A DNA stretch of 64,000 nt from an uncultured Opitutia bacterium (lineage in GTDB: Bacteria > Verrucomicrobiota > Verrucomicrobiia > Opitutales > Opitutaceae). The stretch spans positions 86,472 through 150,471 of the forward strand of contig CAILHZ010000018.1 of assembly GCA_903834135.1 (NCBI GenBank), read 5' to 3'. Below, piece after piece: positions 1 to 9,196 of the stretch; position 1 is the first letter of the stretch; each line of letters starts with the position of its first letter. Both the position numbers and the translations under genes were made by a program. Under the pieces are notes generated by a model. It was not told the DNA's origin. It saw only the letters and a program-made list of their open reading frames with translations, and made no database searches.

Positions 1-1
1 G

Positions 2-298
2 ACACTTGATATATCAAAACGCCATGTTCTGTTAATTGATGATATCCTAGATACAGGAAAAACACTTTCCTTGGTCGACGGACTTATTAAAAAACTAAAA
101 CCTGCGAGTTTAAAAGTATGTGTTCTTCTTGATAAACAAGGTAGACGTGAAGTCCCGTACGAAGCTGATTTTATTGGCTTTAAAATTCCTGATAAATTTG
201 TTGTTGGCTACGGTTTGGATTTTGCAGAACGCTACCGCAACTTACCGTGTATTGGCGTGCTGAAGCCAGAGCTTCAAAATCCACCCGAGTGGGTTTAA
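2..298 (+). CDS. hpt: Hypoxanthine phosphoribosyltransferase, 3' part (5' end outside window)
   Basis: This is the C-terminal ~98 residues of a purine-salvage phosphoribosyltransferase, which makes IMP or GMP from hypoxanthine or guanine and PRPP in the cytoplasm. The frame is open from the first bases of the window, so the start lies upstream. Visible are the PRPP-binding loop [14 protein letters not shown] (around bases 26-67) and the family's C-terminal segment [20 protein letters not shown], followed by ERYRNLP. A TTG at 71 lies inside the PRPP loop and is not the start. The gene converges on uvrB with a 1-base gap between stop codons and no visible terminator hairpin. Family assignment is strong; the preference for hypoxanthine over guanine is inferred from the family. 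Confidence 0.9.
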   Translation, partial: TLDISKRHVLLIDDILDTGKTLSLVDGLIKKLKPASLKVCVLLDKQGRREVPYEADFIGFKIPDKFVVGYGLDFAERYRNLPCIGVLKPELQNPPEWV

Positions 299-299
299 G

Positions 300-2357
300 T
301 TATTTTTTTTTAGCTTTATAAAAAATAGGCGCAGAGGCTTCTTTTCCGCGCATTGCCTTTGCTTTAGGTTTGACCTTCTTTTTAGCGATTTTAGTAAATT
401 TGCCTGACTTTAAGGCATCTATCTGATCACGAATTAAGGCTGCTCGCTCGAATTCTAGTTTAGCTGCTGCTTCTTGCATTTCTTCTTCTAGTTCTGCAAT
501 GACACTAGCCACATCCTCAGGGCTTGTTTGCTCACTCGGCTCGTCATTTTTCATAATACCCGTACCGTCATAAATATGCAGACTGGATTGAGCAGTGCGC
601 TTAACACTCTTAGGCGTAATATTGTGCTCTAAATTATAAGCTGCCTGTTTTTCGCGTCGTTTACTGGTGATTTCGATCGTGCGCTTAATTGATTCTGTCA
701 TTCGATCTGCGTAAAAGATAACGCGTCCATTCTCATGACGCGCTGCACGACCTGAGGTTTGAATAAGACTGGTCTCACTACGCAAAAACCCTTCTTTATC
801 AGCATCTAAAATAGCAACTAAGGCAACCTCGGGTAAGTCTAGACCCTCTCTAAGCAAATTGATACCCACTAAGACATCGAAATTCCCAAGCCTTAAATTT
901 CTTAAGATTTCAACGCGCTCAATCGCGTCAATATCGGAATGCAAATATTCCACCTTAATTTTAGCTTCTCTTAGGTAAAGCGTGATATCTTCAGAAAGTC
1001 GTTTCGTTAAAGTTGTGACCAAGACTCTCTCTCCAACATGAGTGGCTTTTTTAATTTCACTGATCAAATCCTCCACTTGGCCCTTTGTAGATCGTACCGT
1101 AATGATAGGATCTAAAAGTCCTGTGGGACGAATGACTTGTTCAGCTATGACTTTAGCATGCTGAAATTCAAATGGCCCAGGTGTTGCAGAAACATAAAGG
1201 GTTTGCTGAGAAACTGAGCGAAATTCATCAAAACTTTGCGGTCTATTATCAAGCGCTGAAGGAAGCCTAAAACCGAAATCTACTAATGTTTTCTTACGAG
1301 CTTGATCTCCATTATACATACCGCCGATTTGAGGAACACTTACGTGACTTTCATCAATCATTAATAGGTAATCTTTAGGGAAGAAATCGATTAAACAGGA
1401 AGGTCTATCGCCTGTTTTTCGTCCCGACATATGCAGGGAATAATTTTCTATACCACTGCAAAAACCCATTTCTTGAAGCATTTCTAAATCATACTGTGTA
1501 CGCATGCGAATACGCTGAGCTTCCAAGTAGCGACCACTCTTTTCAAAATAGGCAACACGTTCTTCTAATTCCGACTTAATGCCACTGATTGCAGGGACTA
1601 AACGCTCCTTAGTTGTGACATACTGAGTGGCAGGATATAAATCAAATTCTTGGATCTCCCGAATCACTGAGCCTGTAACTGCTTCAAACTCAGAAATCTT
1701 TTCAATCTCATCTCCAAAAAATTCAACGCGTAAGCCATGCTCCAAATAAGCCGGCATAACATCTACCACATCACCTCTTACGCGAAAACGTCCACGGTCT
1801 AATTCAAAGTCATTTCGCTCATAAATATTATCTACAAGTCGCTCCAGGAATTTATCTCGAGCCATGGAGGTTCCTTTTTTTAAAGTAATACGCATAGACG
1901 AGAAATCCTCGGGAGAACCTAACCCGTAGATACATGATACGCTCGCGACTACAATTACATCTCTTCGACTTACTAAGGCACTGGTTGCAGAAATTCTTAG
2001 CCGATCAATTTCATCATTAATAGCCGAATCTTTCTCAATAAAGGTGTCACTAGACGGCACATAAGCCTCAGGTTGATAGTAGTCGTAATAGCTAACGAAG
2101 TATTCGACAGCATTCTCTGGGAAGAAATTTTTGAATTCAGAATACAACTGCGCAGCCAGAGTCTTATTATGCGACATGATCAGAGTAGGCCGATCAAGCT
2201 GTGCAATCACATTAGCCATTGTGAAAGTTTTACCAGAGCCCGTCACTCCCAACAGTGCCTGATCTCTATTTCCTGAGCGGATAGATTTAACTAATTTATC
2301 TATAGCCTCTGGTTGATCACCTGTAGGCTTATAATCTGACTTTAATTTAAATAGCAC
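300..2357 (-). CDS. uvrB: UvrABC excinuclease subunit B
   Basis: UvrB is the damage-verifying helicase-like subunit of nucleotide excision repair and works with UvrA and UvrC. At 685 residues it has the usual family length. The N-terminus has PTGDQPEAI, then Walker A GVTGSGKT (37-44), the DNA-inserting beta-hairpin region [12 protein letters not shown] (about 91-102), the C-terminal helicase motifs (TSGRAARH), and a UVR domain near 624-655 ([20 protein letters not shown]) that contacts UvrC. A lysine-rich tail follows. The start is GTG with no clear Shine-Dalgarno. It lies 17 bases downstream of the M20 peptidase gene and may be co-transcribed with it. The double-length uvrA of this genome is about 36 kb away in the same window. 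Confidence 0.97.
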   Translation of the reverse strand: MLFKLKSDYKPTGDQPEAIDKLVKSIRSGNRDQALLGVTGSGKTFTMANVIAQLDRPTLIMSHNKTLAAQLYSEFKNFFPENAVEYFVSYYDYYQPEAYVPSSDTFIEKDSAINDEIDRLRISATSALVSRRDVIVVASVSCIYGLGSPEDFSSMRITLKKGTSMARDKFLERLVDNIYERNDFELDRGRFRVRGDVVDVMPAYLEHGLRVEFFGDEIEKISEFEAVTGSVIREIQEFDLYPATQYVTTKERLVPAISGIKSELEERVAYFEKSGRYLEAQRIRMRTQYDLEMLQEMGFCSGIENYSLHMSGRKTGDRPSCLIDFFPKDYLLMIDESHVSVPQIGGMYNGDQARKKTLVDFGFRLPSALDNRPQSFDEFRSVSQQTLYVSATPGPFEFQHAKVIAEQVIRPTGLLDPIITVRSTKGQVEDLISEIKKATHVGERVLVTTLTKRLSEDITLYLREAKIKVEYLHSDIDAIERVEILRNLRLGNFDVLVGINLLREGLDLPEVALVAILDADKEGFLRSETSLIQTSGRAARHENGRVIFYADRMTESIKRTIEITSKRREKQAAYNLEHNITPKSVKRTAQSSLHIYDGTGIMKNDEPSEQTSPEDVASVIAELEEEMQEAAAKLEFERAALIRDQIDALKSGKFTKIAKKKVKPKAKAMRGKEASAPIFYKAKKK

Positions 2358-2374
2358 GGGATAGAACTTATTTA

Positions 2375-3538
2375 CTAAGCACGAGCAATTTCACCCGATG
2401 CAATACGTTTAAGAAATGAGGACGCGATCTGTGAACGACTGACAAGACTTGGAAGTTTAATATATTCGTCAACACTATGGAGATGATCTCCCACAGGGCC
2501 TAAGCCATCTAAATTAGGTAACCCTACAGCAGTTATCAGATTACCGTCACTGCCCCCACCGACATGCTGCCAGTCTAGACTTTCGCCACATTCAATTGCA
2601 CACTGTTGCCAATACTTAAAAAGCACTTCTTCTTTAGGCGAACTCTCCTTAGGGGGACGATTAAATCCACCCTCAATAGTTAAACGGTACCCATCTTTGG
2701 TATTAATAAATTCGGAGAGATCATTGAGGCGTCTGCGCACAGTAGCTTCATCTGATTTCTGGGTAATACGGATATTCACTTCAGCTGACGCAAGATCTGG
2801 GACAACGTTCACTACCCCACCACCCTTGATAAAGCCTACATTAACCATAATTGTAGTATTCTCAGTGGCTAATTCATTAAGTTTAGGGAGGCATTCACAT
2901 AGGGCGAGTATTGCATTTCGGCCTTGCGCTGAATCTCTTCCAGCGTGCGCTGCCTTGCCATGAACAGTAAGTGTAAAAATGCCAGTACCTTTGCGTGATT
3001 TAACGATATCTCCATTGGCCCGTGCTGGTTCAAAAATTAGCGCAAATTCGAACACTTGTGATGATGCTTTAGTCTCAATAACTGAGCGACTACATACAGA
3101 GCCCGTTTCTTCATCCGGAGTAAGTAAAACTTCATAGCCTAGGTTAGATGCATGGGGATCTGTTTCTAGTTCTAAAAGTGCAGCGAGCATGACAACAATC
3201 CCACCTTTCATATCTGCTACACCTGGACCATTTAAATAACCCTCTTTTGTCACTGTAACTGTTTGAAAACGGTGACTCAGTTCATAAACCGTATCAAAAT
3301 GACCACTCAGTAAAATCTGACGAGGCGCTTTAGGACGAACACGAATTGAAATTGCTTTTGCCTGCGTGCCTTCCAATGCAATTTCTTCGACATGAGCACC
3401 TTTAATTTTAGAGAACGCGTCACTAAGCGCCTTGCCCATAAGCGCTAATCCGGTCGTGTTACCGCTACCTGAATTAATGCTGGCCCAACCAGTAAGAAGT
3501 GCCTGAAGCGCCTTAAGATCCATAGAAACGTATTTCAT
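2375..3538 (-). CDS. M20 family metallopeptidase (carboxypeptidase G2-like)
   Basis: A 387-residue two-zinc M20 hydrolase that removes or cleaves amino-acid amides, closest in layout to glutamate carboxypeptidase / CPG2. Metal-site candidates seen are GHFD (H80, with D82), [10 protein letters not shown] (D109), the DEE motif (E143/E144), FEPA (E170) and GDHLHSVDE near the C-terminus (H354). [10 protein letters not shown] is the family's dimerisation-domain histidine segment. No signal peptide is visible, so it is probably cytoplasmic. ATG start, no Shine-Dalgarno. It sits directly upstream of uvrB on the same strand. The exact substrate cannot be told from sequence; N-acyl amino acids or dipeptides are possible. 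Confidence 0.85.
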   Translation of the reverse strand: MKYVSMDLKALQALLTGWASINSGSGNTTGLALMGKALSDAFSKIKGAHVEEIALEGTQAKAISIRVRPKAPRQILLSGHFDTVYELSHRFQTVTVTKEGYLNGPGVADMKGGIVVMLAALLELETDPHASNLGYEVLLTPDEETGSVCSRSVIETKASSQVFEFALIFEPARANGDIVKSRKGTGIFTLTVHGKAAHAGRDSAQGRNAILALCECLPKLNELATENTTIMVNVGFIKGGGVVNVVPDLASAEVNIRITQKSDEATVRRRLNDLSEFINTKDGYRLTIEGGFNRPPKESSPKEEVLFKYWQQCAIECGESLDWQHVGGGSDGNLITAVGLPNLDGLGPVGDHLHSVDEYIKLPSLVSRSQIASSFLKRIASGEIARA

Positions 3539-3628
3539 ACAGGCTTAAGACGTACGGCAAGACTACGCTAAAAGTTCAGAAAAGAAGTTGCCTCTAATCT
3601 ATGCTCATGAAGGCTGATTGGTATCCCG

Positions 3629-5179
3629 ATGCAAGCACCTCAAGCGAATAAAGGCAGACAGATCTTCGCTCGTAAATCAATAGATGGCCTCATTGCAGAC
3701 TCTACCCTAGCGGGCCATAAACTTAAGAAAACACTTGGGCCATGGAGTCTTACTGCTTTAGGTGTGGGTGGAATCATTGGTTCAGGAATATTTGTTTTAA
3801 CAGGTACTGCTGCTGCAGGTGAGCACTTCTCTGTTCCCTCCATCTTGCATGCTCCTGTGATGGATCTAATTTATAACTTCATCCACCAAGGGCACTGGGT
3901 TACAAGTTTTGAGCACGGAAGACCCGCTGCTGGCCCAGCAATTGCAATTTCATTTATTTTAGTAGCAATCGCCTGCAGTTTTGCAGGACTTTGCTATGCT
4001 GAGTTAGCCTCAATGATTCCGATAGCGGGCAGTGCTTACACATACACCTATGCTACCTTAGGTGAACTCATTGCTTGGATTATCGGATGGGACCTCATCC
4101 TAGAATATGCCGTTAGTAATGTCGCAGTCGCTGTTGGGTTTGCTGGCTACTTAAAGGCCCAACTCGTTGCCTTTGGGATAACCTTGCCCGATCAGTGGTC
4201 AACCTGTGTGTGGGCGCAGGGTAAATGGACAGGAGCTTACTTTAATTTTCCGGCGTTTTTTATCGTCTTTCTTTTAACTGTTATCCTTGTGCGGGGTATT
4301 AAAGAGTCCGCTCGTGCCAACAACATCATGGTCTTAGTCAAGATTGCGGCCATTATGATCTTCTTAGTTGTCGGTGGAATGCTTGTTCATCCTGCTAATT
4401 GGCACCCCTTCTCTCCTTCGGGCTTTTCAGGAATTTTAAGTGGTGGAGCAATTATCTTTTTTACCTACATTGGATTTGATTCGGTTTCAACTGCCGCAGA
4501 AGAAACAAAGAATCCACAAAAGGATGTACCCTTTGGCATCATCGCATCGCTGATTATCTGCGCAGTGCTTTATGTCGGTGTAGCACTCGTACTACTTGGT
4601 ATGATGAAGTACCAGACCTTTGAATCAGGCGCTGCTGCGGATGCTCCTGTGGCCTACGCTTTAGCGACCCTTAAAGCTAATCCCATTTACCAATCCATTA
4701 TTTTAATAGGTGCCTTAACTGGCATGGTATCTTCACTTCTAGTGTTTCAATACGGCCAAGCCAGAATATGGTTTGCAATGTCACGGGACGGCCTACTGCC
4801 TAAAATATTTAGCGCAGTGCATACAAAGTACCAGACGCCTCACTGGTCCACTTGGATCGCAGGACTTGCTGTTGGATTACCCGCTGGCCTACTTGATATT
4901 GGGGACGCAGCAGATCTCTCCAACATAGGTACTTTATTCGCGTTTGTATTAGTTTCTATTGGCGTAATTTTACTTAGAAAGAGACAACCCGAACTTAAGA
5001 GAGGTTTCCGTGTTCCTTTTGTACCACTCTTTCCTCTGATCTCAGCAGGCCTTTGTTTAAGCCTAATGACAGGATTAACAGTCATTACCTGGATTCGTTT
5101 TTTCGTCTGGTTAGCTATCGGTTTAGTTATCTATCTTGCTTATAGTAGGAAACATAGCTCATTCGCTCTAAAAAAATAA
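3629..5179 (+). CDS. APC-family amino acid permease
   Basis: A 516-residue polytopic inner-membrane transporter of the amino acid-polyamine-organocation family, resembling YfnA/CAT-type permeases with about 12 hydrophobic segments. The N-terminal helix 1 motif GVGGIIGSGIFVLTG (about residues 45-59) is the substrate- and ion-binding unwound segment of this family. Also seen are the segment around SFAGLCYAELASMIPIAGSA and FFTYIGFDSVSTAAEETKNPQ. It lies next to gdhA on the same strand, so imported amino acids could feed glutamate catabolism; that link and the substrate are inferences. The ATG start lacks a clear Shine-Dalgarno. A perfect 10-bp inverted repeat follows the stop codon. Confidence 0.88.
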   Translation: MQAPQANKGRQIFARKSIDGLIADSTLAGHKLKKTLGPWSLTALGVGGIIGSGIFVLTGTAAAGEHFSVPSILHAPVMDLIYNFIHQGHWVTSFEHGRPAAGPAIAISFILVAIACSFAGLCYAELASMIPIAGSAYTYTYATLGELIAWIIGWDLILEYAVSNVAVAVGFAGYLKAQLVAFGITLPDQWSTCVWAQGKWTGAYFNFPAFFIVFLLTVILVRGIKESARANNIMVLVKIAAIMIFLVVGGMLVHPANWHPFSPSGFSGILSGGAIIFFTYIGFDSVSTAAEETKNPQKDVPFGIIASLIICAVLYVGVALVLLGMMKYQTFESGAAADAPVAYALATLKANPIYQSIILIGALTGMVSSLLVFQYGQARIWFAMSRDGLLPKIFSAVHTKYQTPHWSTWIAGLAVGLPAGLLDIGDAADLSNIGTLFAFVLVSIGVILLRKRQPELKRGFRVPFVPLFPLISAGLCLSLMTGLTVITWIRFFVWLAIGLVIYLAYSRKHSSFALKK

Positions 5180-5210
5180 TTAGCCTATTTCAGATTACTA
5201 ATAGGCTAAT
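5179..5210 (+). terminator. Inverted repeat after the permease gene (possible terminator)
   Basis: ATTAGCCTAT (5179-5188) and ATAGGCTAAT (5201-5210) form a perfect 10-bp stem with a 12-base loop, starting at the last base of the stop codon. On the plus strand no T-run follows. On the minus strand the hairpin is followed by a T-rich stretch (from 5177 down to 5171). It may act as a transcript-end or stability hairpin between the permease gene and gdhA. Confidence 0.5.
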
Positions 5211-5291
5211 AATGCGCGTCTAAGTACGTTGCTTAAGTACTCATATAGGGATAAGCTTTTACACAAGATTAGTTATTCGAGGATAAACCCT

Positions 5292-6566
5292 ATGTCTAAA
5301 GCAGTTGTCTCTCAGCTTTACGATTCCGAAGTCTTTCGCATGGCCTGTAAGCAGTTCGATAGTGCTGCAGATGCGATTAATTTGCCCGATAATATTCGGG
5401 ATAGAACAAAATATCCCAGACGCTGTTTGGCTGTTTCTATTCCAGTAAAACGCGATGACGGAAGTATCACAATTTTTGAAGGCTACCGTGTTCAACATAA
5501 TCTCTCGACTGGACCTGCTAAAGGCGGAATCCGTTTTCACGAACATGTTACCTTAGGAGAAGTTGCCGCTCTATCGATGTGGATGAGCTGGAAGTGCTCA
5601 CTGGTGGGACTACCTTACGGTGGAGCTAAAGGGGGTGTGATTGTAAATCCACGCGAACTCTCCCTGCGAGAATTAGAGCATCTGTCTAGGCGTTACATGC
5701 AAGAGATGATTCATTTTCTAGGACCAGACATTGACGTAGCTGCTCCTGATGTAGGGACTAACGAGCAAATCATGGCCTGGATGATGGATACCTATTCTAA
5801 TCATGTTGGCTACTTAGTGCCGGCAGTAGTTACTGGAAAACCGCTTTCAGTAGGTGGTTCAGAAGGAAGACGGGAAGCTACAGGTGCCGGAGTTGCGTAT
5901 CTAATTAAGCATTACTTAATTGATATGAAGTTACCCATTGAGCAGGCCACTGTTGCTATACAAGGTTTTGGTAATGTGGGCAGTGAAGCAGCACTTGCTT
6001 TAAGTCAGTATGGGGCAAAAATTATTGCCATATCTGATTACACGGGAGGAATATATAACCCTAAAGGAATAGACCTTAAAAAAGCACTCGCGTATCTTAG
6101 CTACGCAAAGGTGCTTAAAGACTTTGATGGTGGTGAAGCAATAAGTAATGAAGCACTGCTTGAATTACCCTGTACAGTGCTTGTACCTGCAGCCCTTGAG
6201 CGTGTAATAACGGAAATAAACGCTCCAAAATTAAAATGTAAGCTCTTAGCTGAGGCTGCTAATGGCCCGACTACAAATGCGGCTGATAAAATCATTGAGC
6301 AACGAGGTGATATCGAAATCATTCCTGACGTACTCTGCAATTCAGGAGGCGTAATTGTCTCGTATTTTGAATGGCTACAAAATCGCCAAAGCTATTACTG
6401 GAGTAGAGAAGAAGTGCTTTCTAAATTAACAGGAATTTTAGATAAAGCGAAAGCCAGTGTGGAGTACCAAAAACGTAAATTTAAATTTAGCCGTAGACTC
6501 GCTGCCTTAACACTCGGCATTGCCCGCGTGGCTGAGGCCAAGGAAAGCCGAGGCTTATTTCCGTAA
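5292..6566 (+). CDS. gdhA: Glutamate dehydrogenase (Glu/Leu/Phe/Val dehydrogenase family)
   Basis: Catalyses reversible oxidative deamination of glutamate to 2-oxoglutarate and ammonia. The chosen ATG at 5292 has GAGG 9 bases upstream and gives 424 residues, typical of the RocG/GudB-type hexameric enzyme; the frame runs back to a TTG at 5229, but that extension looks non-native. Seen are GPAKGGIRFH (K77), catalytic lysine K113 in LPYGGAKGG, APDVGTNEQIMAW, and the Rossmann nucleotide motif GFGNVGSEAA. Cofactor choice (NAD or NADP) is not certain from sequence. It follows the APC permease. The last 12 bases overlap the convergent serB-like gene. Confidence 0.93.
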   Translation: MSKAVVSQLYDSEVFRMACKQFDSAADAINLPDNIRDRTKYPRRCLAVSIPVKRDDGSITIFEGYRVQHNLSTGPAKGGIRFHEHVTLGEVAALSMWMSWKCSLVGLPYGGAKGGVIVNPRELSLRELEHLSRRYMQEMIHFLGPDIDVAAPDVGTNEQIMAWMMDTYSNHVGYLVPAVVTGKPLSVGGSEGRREATGAGVAYLIKHYLIDMKLPIEQATVAIQGFGNVGSEAALALSQYGAKIIAISDYTGGIYNPKGIDLKKALAYLSYAKVLKDFDGGEAISNEALLELPCTVLVPAALERVITEINAPKLKCKLLAEAANGPTTNAADKIIEQRGDIEIIPDVLCNSGGVIVSYFEWLQNRQSYYWSREEVLSKLTGILDKAKASVEYQKRKFKFSRRLAALTLGIARVAEAKESRGLFP

Positions 6567-7217
6567 GTTTTTCTCTATCACTTCAGGCAACTGACTTAAG
6601 GCAGTAATAAAGGCGTGAGCTCCTTGTTTTACTTTCTCGCGAATAACTACCCCACCAAAGCCAACAAACAGATCCACACTTGCCTGTGTTTCTAAATCAC
6701 TGACCCCATCGCCTATCATCACGATTTGCTTAGGGTTAAATTCTTTTCTTAAACGCTCTATAACTTCAGGTTTACCACCTGAGCGAGTTGTTGGGTAATC
6801 CTTATTAAAGCCCGTGTAGTTACCCTCCTTATCAAAATACAAATCTACGGCCTCAATACGTGAAATTCTAAGCGCCTTAGCTAAAGGCTCAATAGCCTGC
6901 TTAAAGCCGCCGCTAATTATCAGCGGCGTCCATCCCTGAGCCACTAAAGCCTTAAGACAGTCTGCTACGCCCTCAACTTGAGTCTGAAGGTAACAAGTAC
7001 CCACCGCCTGAACATCACTTCGTGTAGGCTTTATAATGTCTAGGCGCTTTCCAAATACTTGCTGAACGGGAATTTTTCCGTCCATAGCCTCGTGCGTCAT
7101 AGCCTCCACTTGCTTGAAGACTTCAGGACCACGTACCCGAGCAAGCTCATCAATGCCTTCGATAGTACTTAGGGTACTATCACAATCAAAACAGATCAGT
7201 TTAGGCTGTGAGGTCAT
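6555..7217 (-). CDS. serB: HAD-superfamily phosphatase, phosphoserine phosphatase-like
   Basis: A 220-residue HAD hydrolase that by family removes phosphate from phosphoserine in the last step of serine synthesis. Motif I is CFDCDSTLS (nucleophile D11, acid/base D13), followed by IEGIDELA as in SerB; motif II is ISGGF; motif III is GDGVSDLE. No N-terminal ACT domain is present. The 3' end overlaps gdhA by 12 bases (convergent). The ATG abuts the 7-base T-run of the rpmE2 terminator and has no Shine-Dalgarno, so expression would need read-through, leaderless initiation or a hidden promoter. Other small-metabolite substrates remain possible for this HAD subgroup. Confidence 0.8.
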   Translation of the reverse strand: MTSQPKLICFDCDSTLSTIEGIDELARVRGPEVFKQVEAMTHEAMDGKIPVQQVFGKRLDIIKPTRSDVQAVGTCYLQTQVEGVADCLKALVAQGWTPLIISGGFKQAIEPLAKALRISRIEAVDLYFDKEGNYTGFNKDYPTTRSGGKPEVIERLRKEFNPKQIVMIGDGVSDLETQASVDLFVGFGGVVIREKVKQGAHAFITALSQLPEVIEKNLRK

Positions 7218-7248
7218 AAAAAAACCCGCCTGTTTATGGGGCGGGCTT
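7218..7248 (-). terminator. Rho-independent terminator after rpmE2
   Basis: Read on the minus strand, the stem AGCCCGCC / GGCGGGTT is built on a perfect GCCCGCC-type core (GGCGGG 7240-7245 with CCCGCC 7225-7230 on the plus strand) and has a 9-base loop. It is followed at once by seven T (7224-7218). It ends the rpmJ-rpmE2 transcript and directly abuts the serB-like start codon. Confidence 0.9.
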
Positions 7249-7268
7249 TGTAAAGAGATTTAAGCAGC

Positions 7269-7523
7269 TTACTTCTTTGTAGAAACGCGCTTGAACTTCG
7301 TTGTGAACTTTTCAACCCGGCCTGCTGTGTCAACCAAGCGCTTTTCGCCGGTATATGCAGGATGGGAGTCCATGGAGATGTCTCGGATTACTATGAAGTA
7401 ATCTTGGCCGTCGATTTTTTCGACACGAGCGGACTTCATTGTTGAGCGGGTCAGGAAACGTTTTCCTGTACCGACATCAAGGAAGCAGACATTATTAAGA
7501 GAGGGATGGCCTTCAGCTTTCAC
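7269..7523 (-). CDS. rpmE2: 50S ribosomal protein L31, type B (zinc-independent)
   Basis: An 84-residue ribosomal large-subunit protein bL31 of type B. The sequence has the family segments GHPSLNNVCFLDVGTGKRFL, TRSTMKS and ISMDSHPAYTG, then RVEKFTTKFKR. Only one cysteine is present, so the CxxC zinc site of type A L31 is missing. The start is GTG, chosen because it aligns with the N-terminus of type B homologues. It lies 18 bases downstream of rpmJ, and both are closed by a strong terminator. The pairing of a zinc-free L31 with a zinc-free L36 mirrors the E. coli ykgM-ykgO pair. Confidence 0.92.
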   Translation of the reverse strand: MKAEGHPSLNNVCFLDVGTGKRFLTRSTMKSARVEKIDGQDYFIVIRDISMDSHPAYTGEKRLVDTAGRVEKFTTKFKRVSTKK

Positions 7524-7541
7524 GTATTATATTGGGTTAAA

Positions 7542-7667
7542 TCAACCTTGCCGCGCTTTATAGCGAGGATCGGTTTTGTTGATCACATAGATCTTGCCAC
7601 GACGACGCACGACTTGGCAGTCAGGGTGACGCTTCTTGGCGGATTTGATCGAAGATACGACTTTCAT
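7542..7667 (-). CDS. rpmJ: 50S ribosomal protein L36 (short, zinc-free form)
   Basis: A 41-residue very basic protein starting [20 protein letters not shown] and ending in PRYKARQG, the hallmark of bL36 in its YkgO-like form. It has a single cysteine instead of the C-x2-C...C-x4-H zinc ribbon of classic L36. ATG start at 7667. The upstream region carries eight consecutive C on the plus strand (7692-7699). It is the first gene of the two-gene unit with rpmE2, 18 bases apart. Confidence 0.93.
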   Translation of the reverse strand: MKVVSSIKSAKKRHPDCQVVRRRGKIYVINKTDPRYKARQG

Positions 7668-7727
7668 AAAAGGTACAAAAAAAGAGATACACCCCCCCCT
7701 CTGTCAATGCAAATGCCCTAAATAACC

Positions 7728-8282
7728 TTAATTATCCTGCGGATCCTCAGGCTCTTCCGCAAAAAGCCTCCATTCTTCCCCCTTACCCTTCAATACGTTA
7801 CGCCAAAGGGTCTGATCGGGATCATAAGTAAATAGATCTGAGGGAATTGGGGATACAATCCAGGTACTTGCCTTTAATTCACCCTTTAACTGGCCCTTAC
7901 CCCATCCAGAATAGCCCAGATAGGCCCTAACGTGGGTATTCTCTTCCGTGAGTAGAGCAGTTGCCTTCTCAGGGTCTAAACCTACATGAAACTGAAACCC
8001 GGTCGTTCTAACCTGCCAGGCTGCCAGTATCAGCTGATTCGTTTCTACCGGACCACCTGTAAAGACAGGTACGGAGGTAAGTTCGCTAAGAGCAAACTCA
8101 CCACCCAATTGACCCAGTGTTTTTCCACAAGGACGATTTAGGACAACCCCAAGAGCACCCTCGTCACTATCTGAAGTCATAAGCACTACCGTGCGCTTAA
8201 AATTAGGATCCTTTAAAATAGGATTTGCGATTAGCAGTGATCCTGCAAGGCACTGAGGTGAACTTTTTATACCTTCGCGCAT
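7728..8282 (-). CDS. yqgE: YqgE/AlgH family protein (UPF0301)
   Basis: A 184-residue cytoplasmic protein of the YqgE/AlgH family. The N-terminal signature LAGSLLIANPILKDPNFKRT is followed by VVLMTSDSDEGALGVVLNRP (about 33-52), and GGPVETNQL and YLGYSGWGKGQL are visible further on. The family is widespread but its molecular role is poorly defined; AlgH was first linked to alginate regulation in Pseudomonas. It is probably in the same minus-strand run as the dCMP deaminase (24 bases upstream). Function here is not inferable. Confidence 0.9.
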   Translation of the reverse strand: MREGIKSSPQCLAGSLLIANPILKDPNFKRTVVLMTSDSDEGALGVVLNRPCGKTLGQLGGEFALSELTSVPVFTGGPVETNQLILAAWQVRTTGFQFHVGLDPEKATALLTEENTHVRAYLGYSGWGKGQLKGELKASTWIVSPIPSDLFTYDPDQTLWRNVLKGKGEEWRLFAEEPEDPQDN

Positions 8283-8306
8283 CCCGTTAAAATTGATGAG
8301 TAAAAA

Positions 8307-8780
8307 TTAAAGTTTTAAAATCTTAACACCAGACTCTGTGAGCAGTGGAGCAACAAGCGTGTCATTATGATAATCGGTATGATACCGAACTTCTGAAATA
8401 CCAGAAGCAGCTAAAATTTTAGCACAGTTAATGCAGGGGTAATGCGTCACATACGCAACGCAGCCTTCAACAGAACTTCCACGGCGTGCTGCATCGGCAA
8501 TTGCATTTTGTTCAGCATGTACCGTTGCTTGTTCGTGACCATCGCGAAGTCGAGATACGTGAGGCGTGCCTGGTAGATAGCCATTATAACCTGCTGCAAC
8601 GATTCTGTTTTTACGCTGGCCACCCGTCACAATTACACAGCCTACATGCAAGCGCTCACAGTTAGAACGTGTAGACATCAGTACAGCCGTAGCCATAAAG
8701 TACTCGTCCCAAGAAGGACGATGAGGAAAGCTTTTGGCAGCTTCGATGATTAGTTTAACTGGGCTCTTTTTCTTCTTCAT
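8307..8780 (-). CDS. dCMP deaminase (ComEB-like, zinc-dependent)
   Basis: A 157-residue cytidine/deoxycytidylate deaminase-family enzyme, predicted to convert dCMP to dUMP for thymidylate synthesis. Zinc and catalytic residues seen are HAEQNA (H88, proton shuttle E90) and PCINC (C116, C119). RPSWDEYFMATAVLMSTRSN is typical of the dCMP deaminase N-terminus. The sequence is 24 bases upstream of yqgE on the same strand. It could also act on related substrates, but the domain assignment is firm. No competence genes lie nearby, so the ComEB name is by similarity only. Confidence 0.9.
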   Translation of the reverse strand: MKKKKSPVKLIIEAAKSFPHRPSWDEYFMATAVLMSTRSNCERLHVGCVIVTGGQRKNRIVAAGYNGYLPGTPHVSRLRDGHEQATVHAEQNAIADAARRGSSVEGCVAYVTHYPCINCAKILAASGISEVRYHTDYHNDTLVAPLLTESGVKILKL

Positions 8781-8809
8781 ACGCTATGGTTAAATCTTGG
8801 CTCGGCGGT

Positions 8810-9067
8810 TTACATAGCGCAATCAAATGAAATCATTGATTTTGCCAGTCCACTCAGAGCGTTTCGGTGTCTACAACTAATGCTGTCTGCAATTCGCACC
8901 TTTTTACTACATTCACCTTTATTTGAGGTTATTGATACACATTCATCCGTAGAATTAGCAAAGTAAACAAAATCACCTTCTTTTATTCGTAGTAAATCAA
9001 CTAATTTAGCAGGTAGTCTAAAAACCAGTAAAGTCTGTATTGTAATGACTTTCGATCCAATAAACAT
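8810..9067 (-). CDS. Small AbrB/MazE-like (SpoVT-AbrB fold) protein
   Basis: An 85-residue protein. Residues about 5-50 fit the swapped-hairpin AbrB pattern: SKVITIQTLLVFRLPAKLVD, then LLRIKEGDFVYF, where LPxxLxxxLxIKEGDxV is the usual core. Such proteins bind DNA as regulators or antitoxins. The C-terminal 35 residues, with several cysteines (CVSITSNKGECSKK, SISCRHRN), match nothing I recognise. No toxin-like gene is adjacent; the neighbours are a dCMP deaminase gene and a divergent Nif3-like gene. The coding call rests on the open frame and this weak domain match. Confidence 0.5.
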   Translation of the reverse strand: MFIGSKVITIQTLLVFRLPAKLVDLLRIKEGDFVYFANSTDECVSITSNKGECSKKVRIADSISCRHRNALSGLAKSMISFDCAM

Positions 9068-9196
9068 GTGTGTAAATTAATAGCATGAAATGAGTTTATC
9101 AAGGTGCTTTCTAATGATGAAAAACATGCAACCTAACGATAATCCCAATCCTTGATCCGCTTGCCAGCCGATGTATTAAACGCTTAAGTCAAGAGT

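Noticed and set aside
5229..5291. N-terminal extension of glutamate dehydrogenase from a TTG
   Set aside because: The 21 extra residues do not resemble the family, while the ATG at 5292 has a well-placed GAGG.
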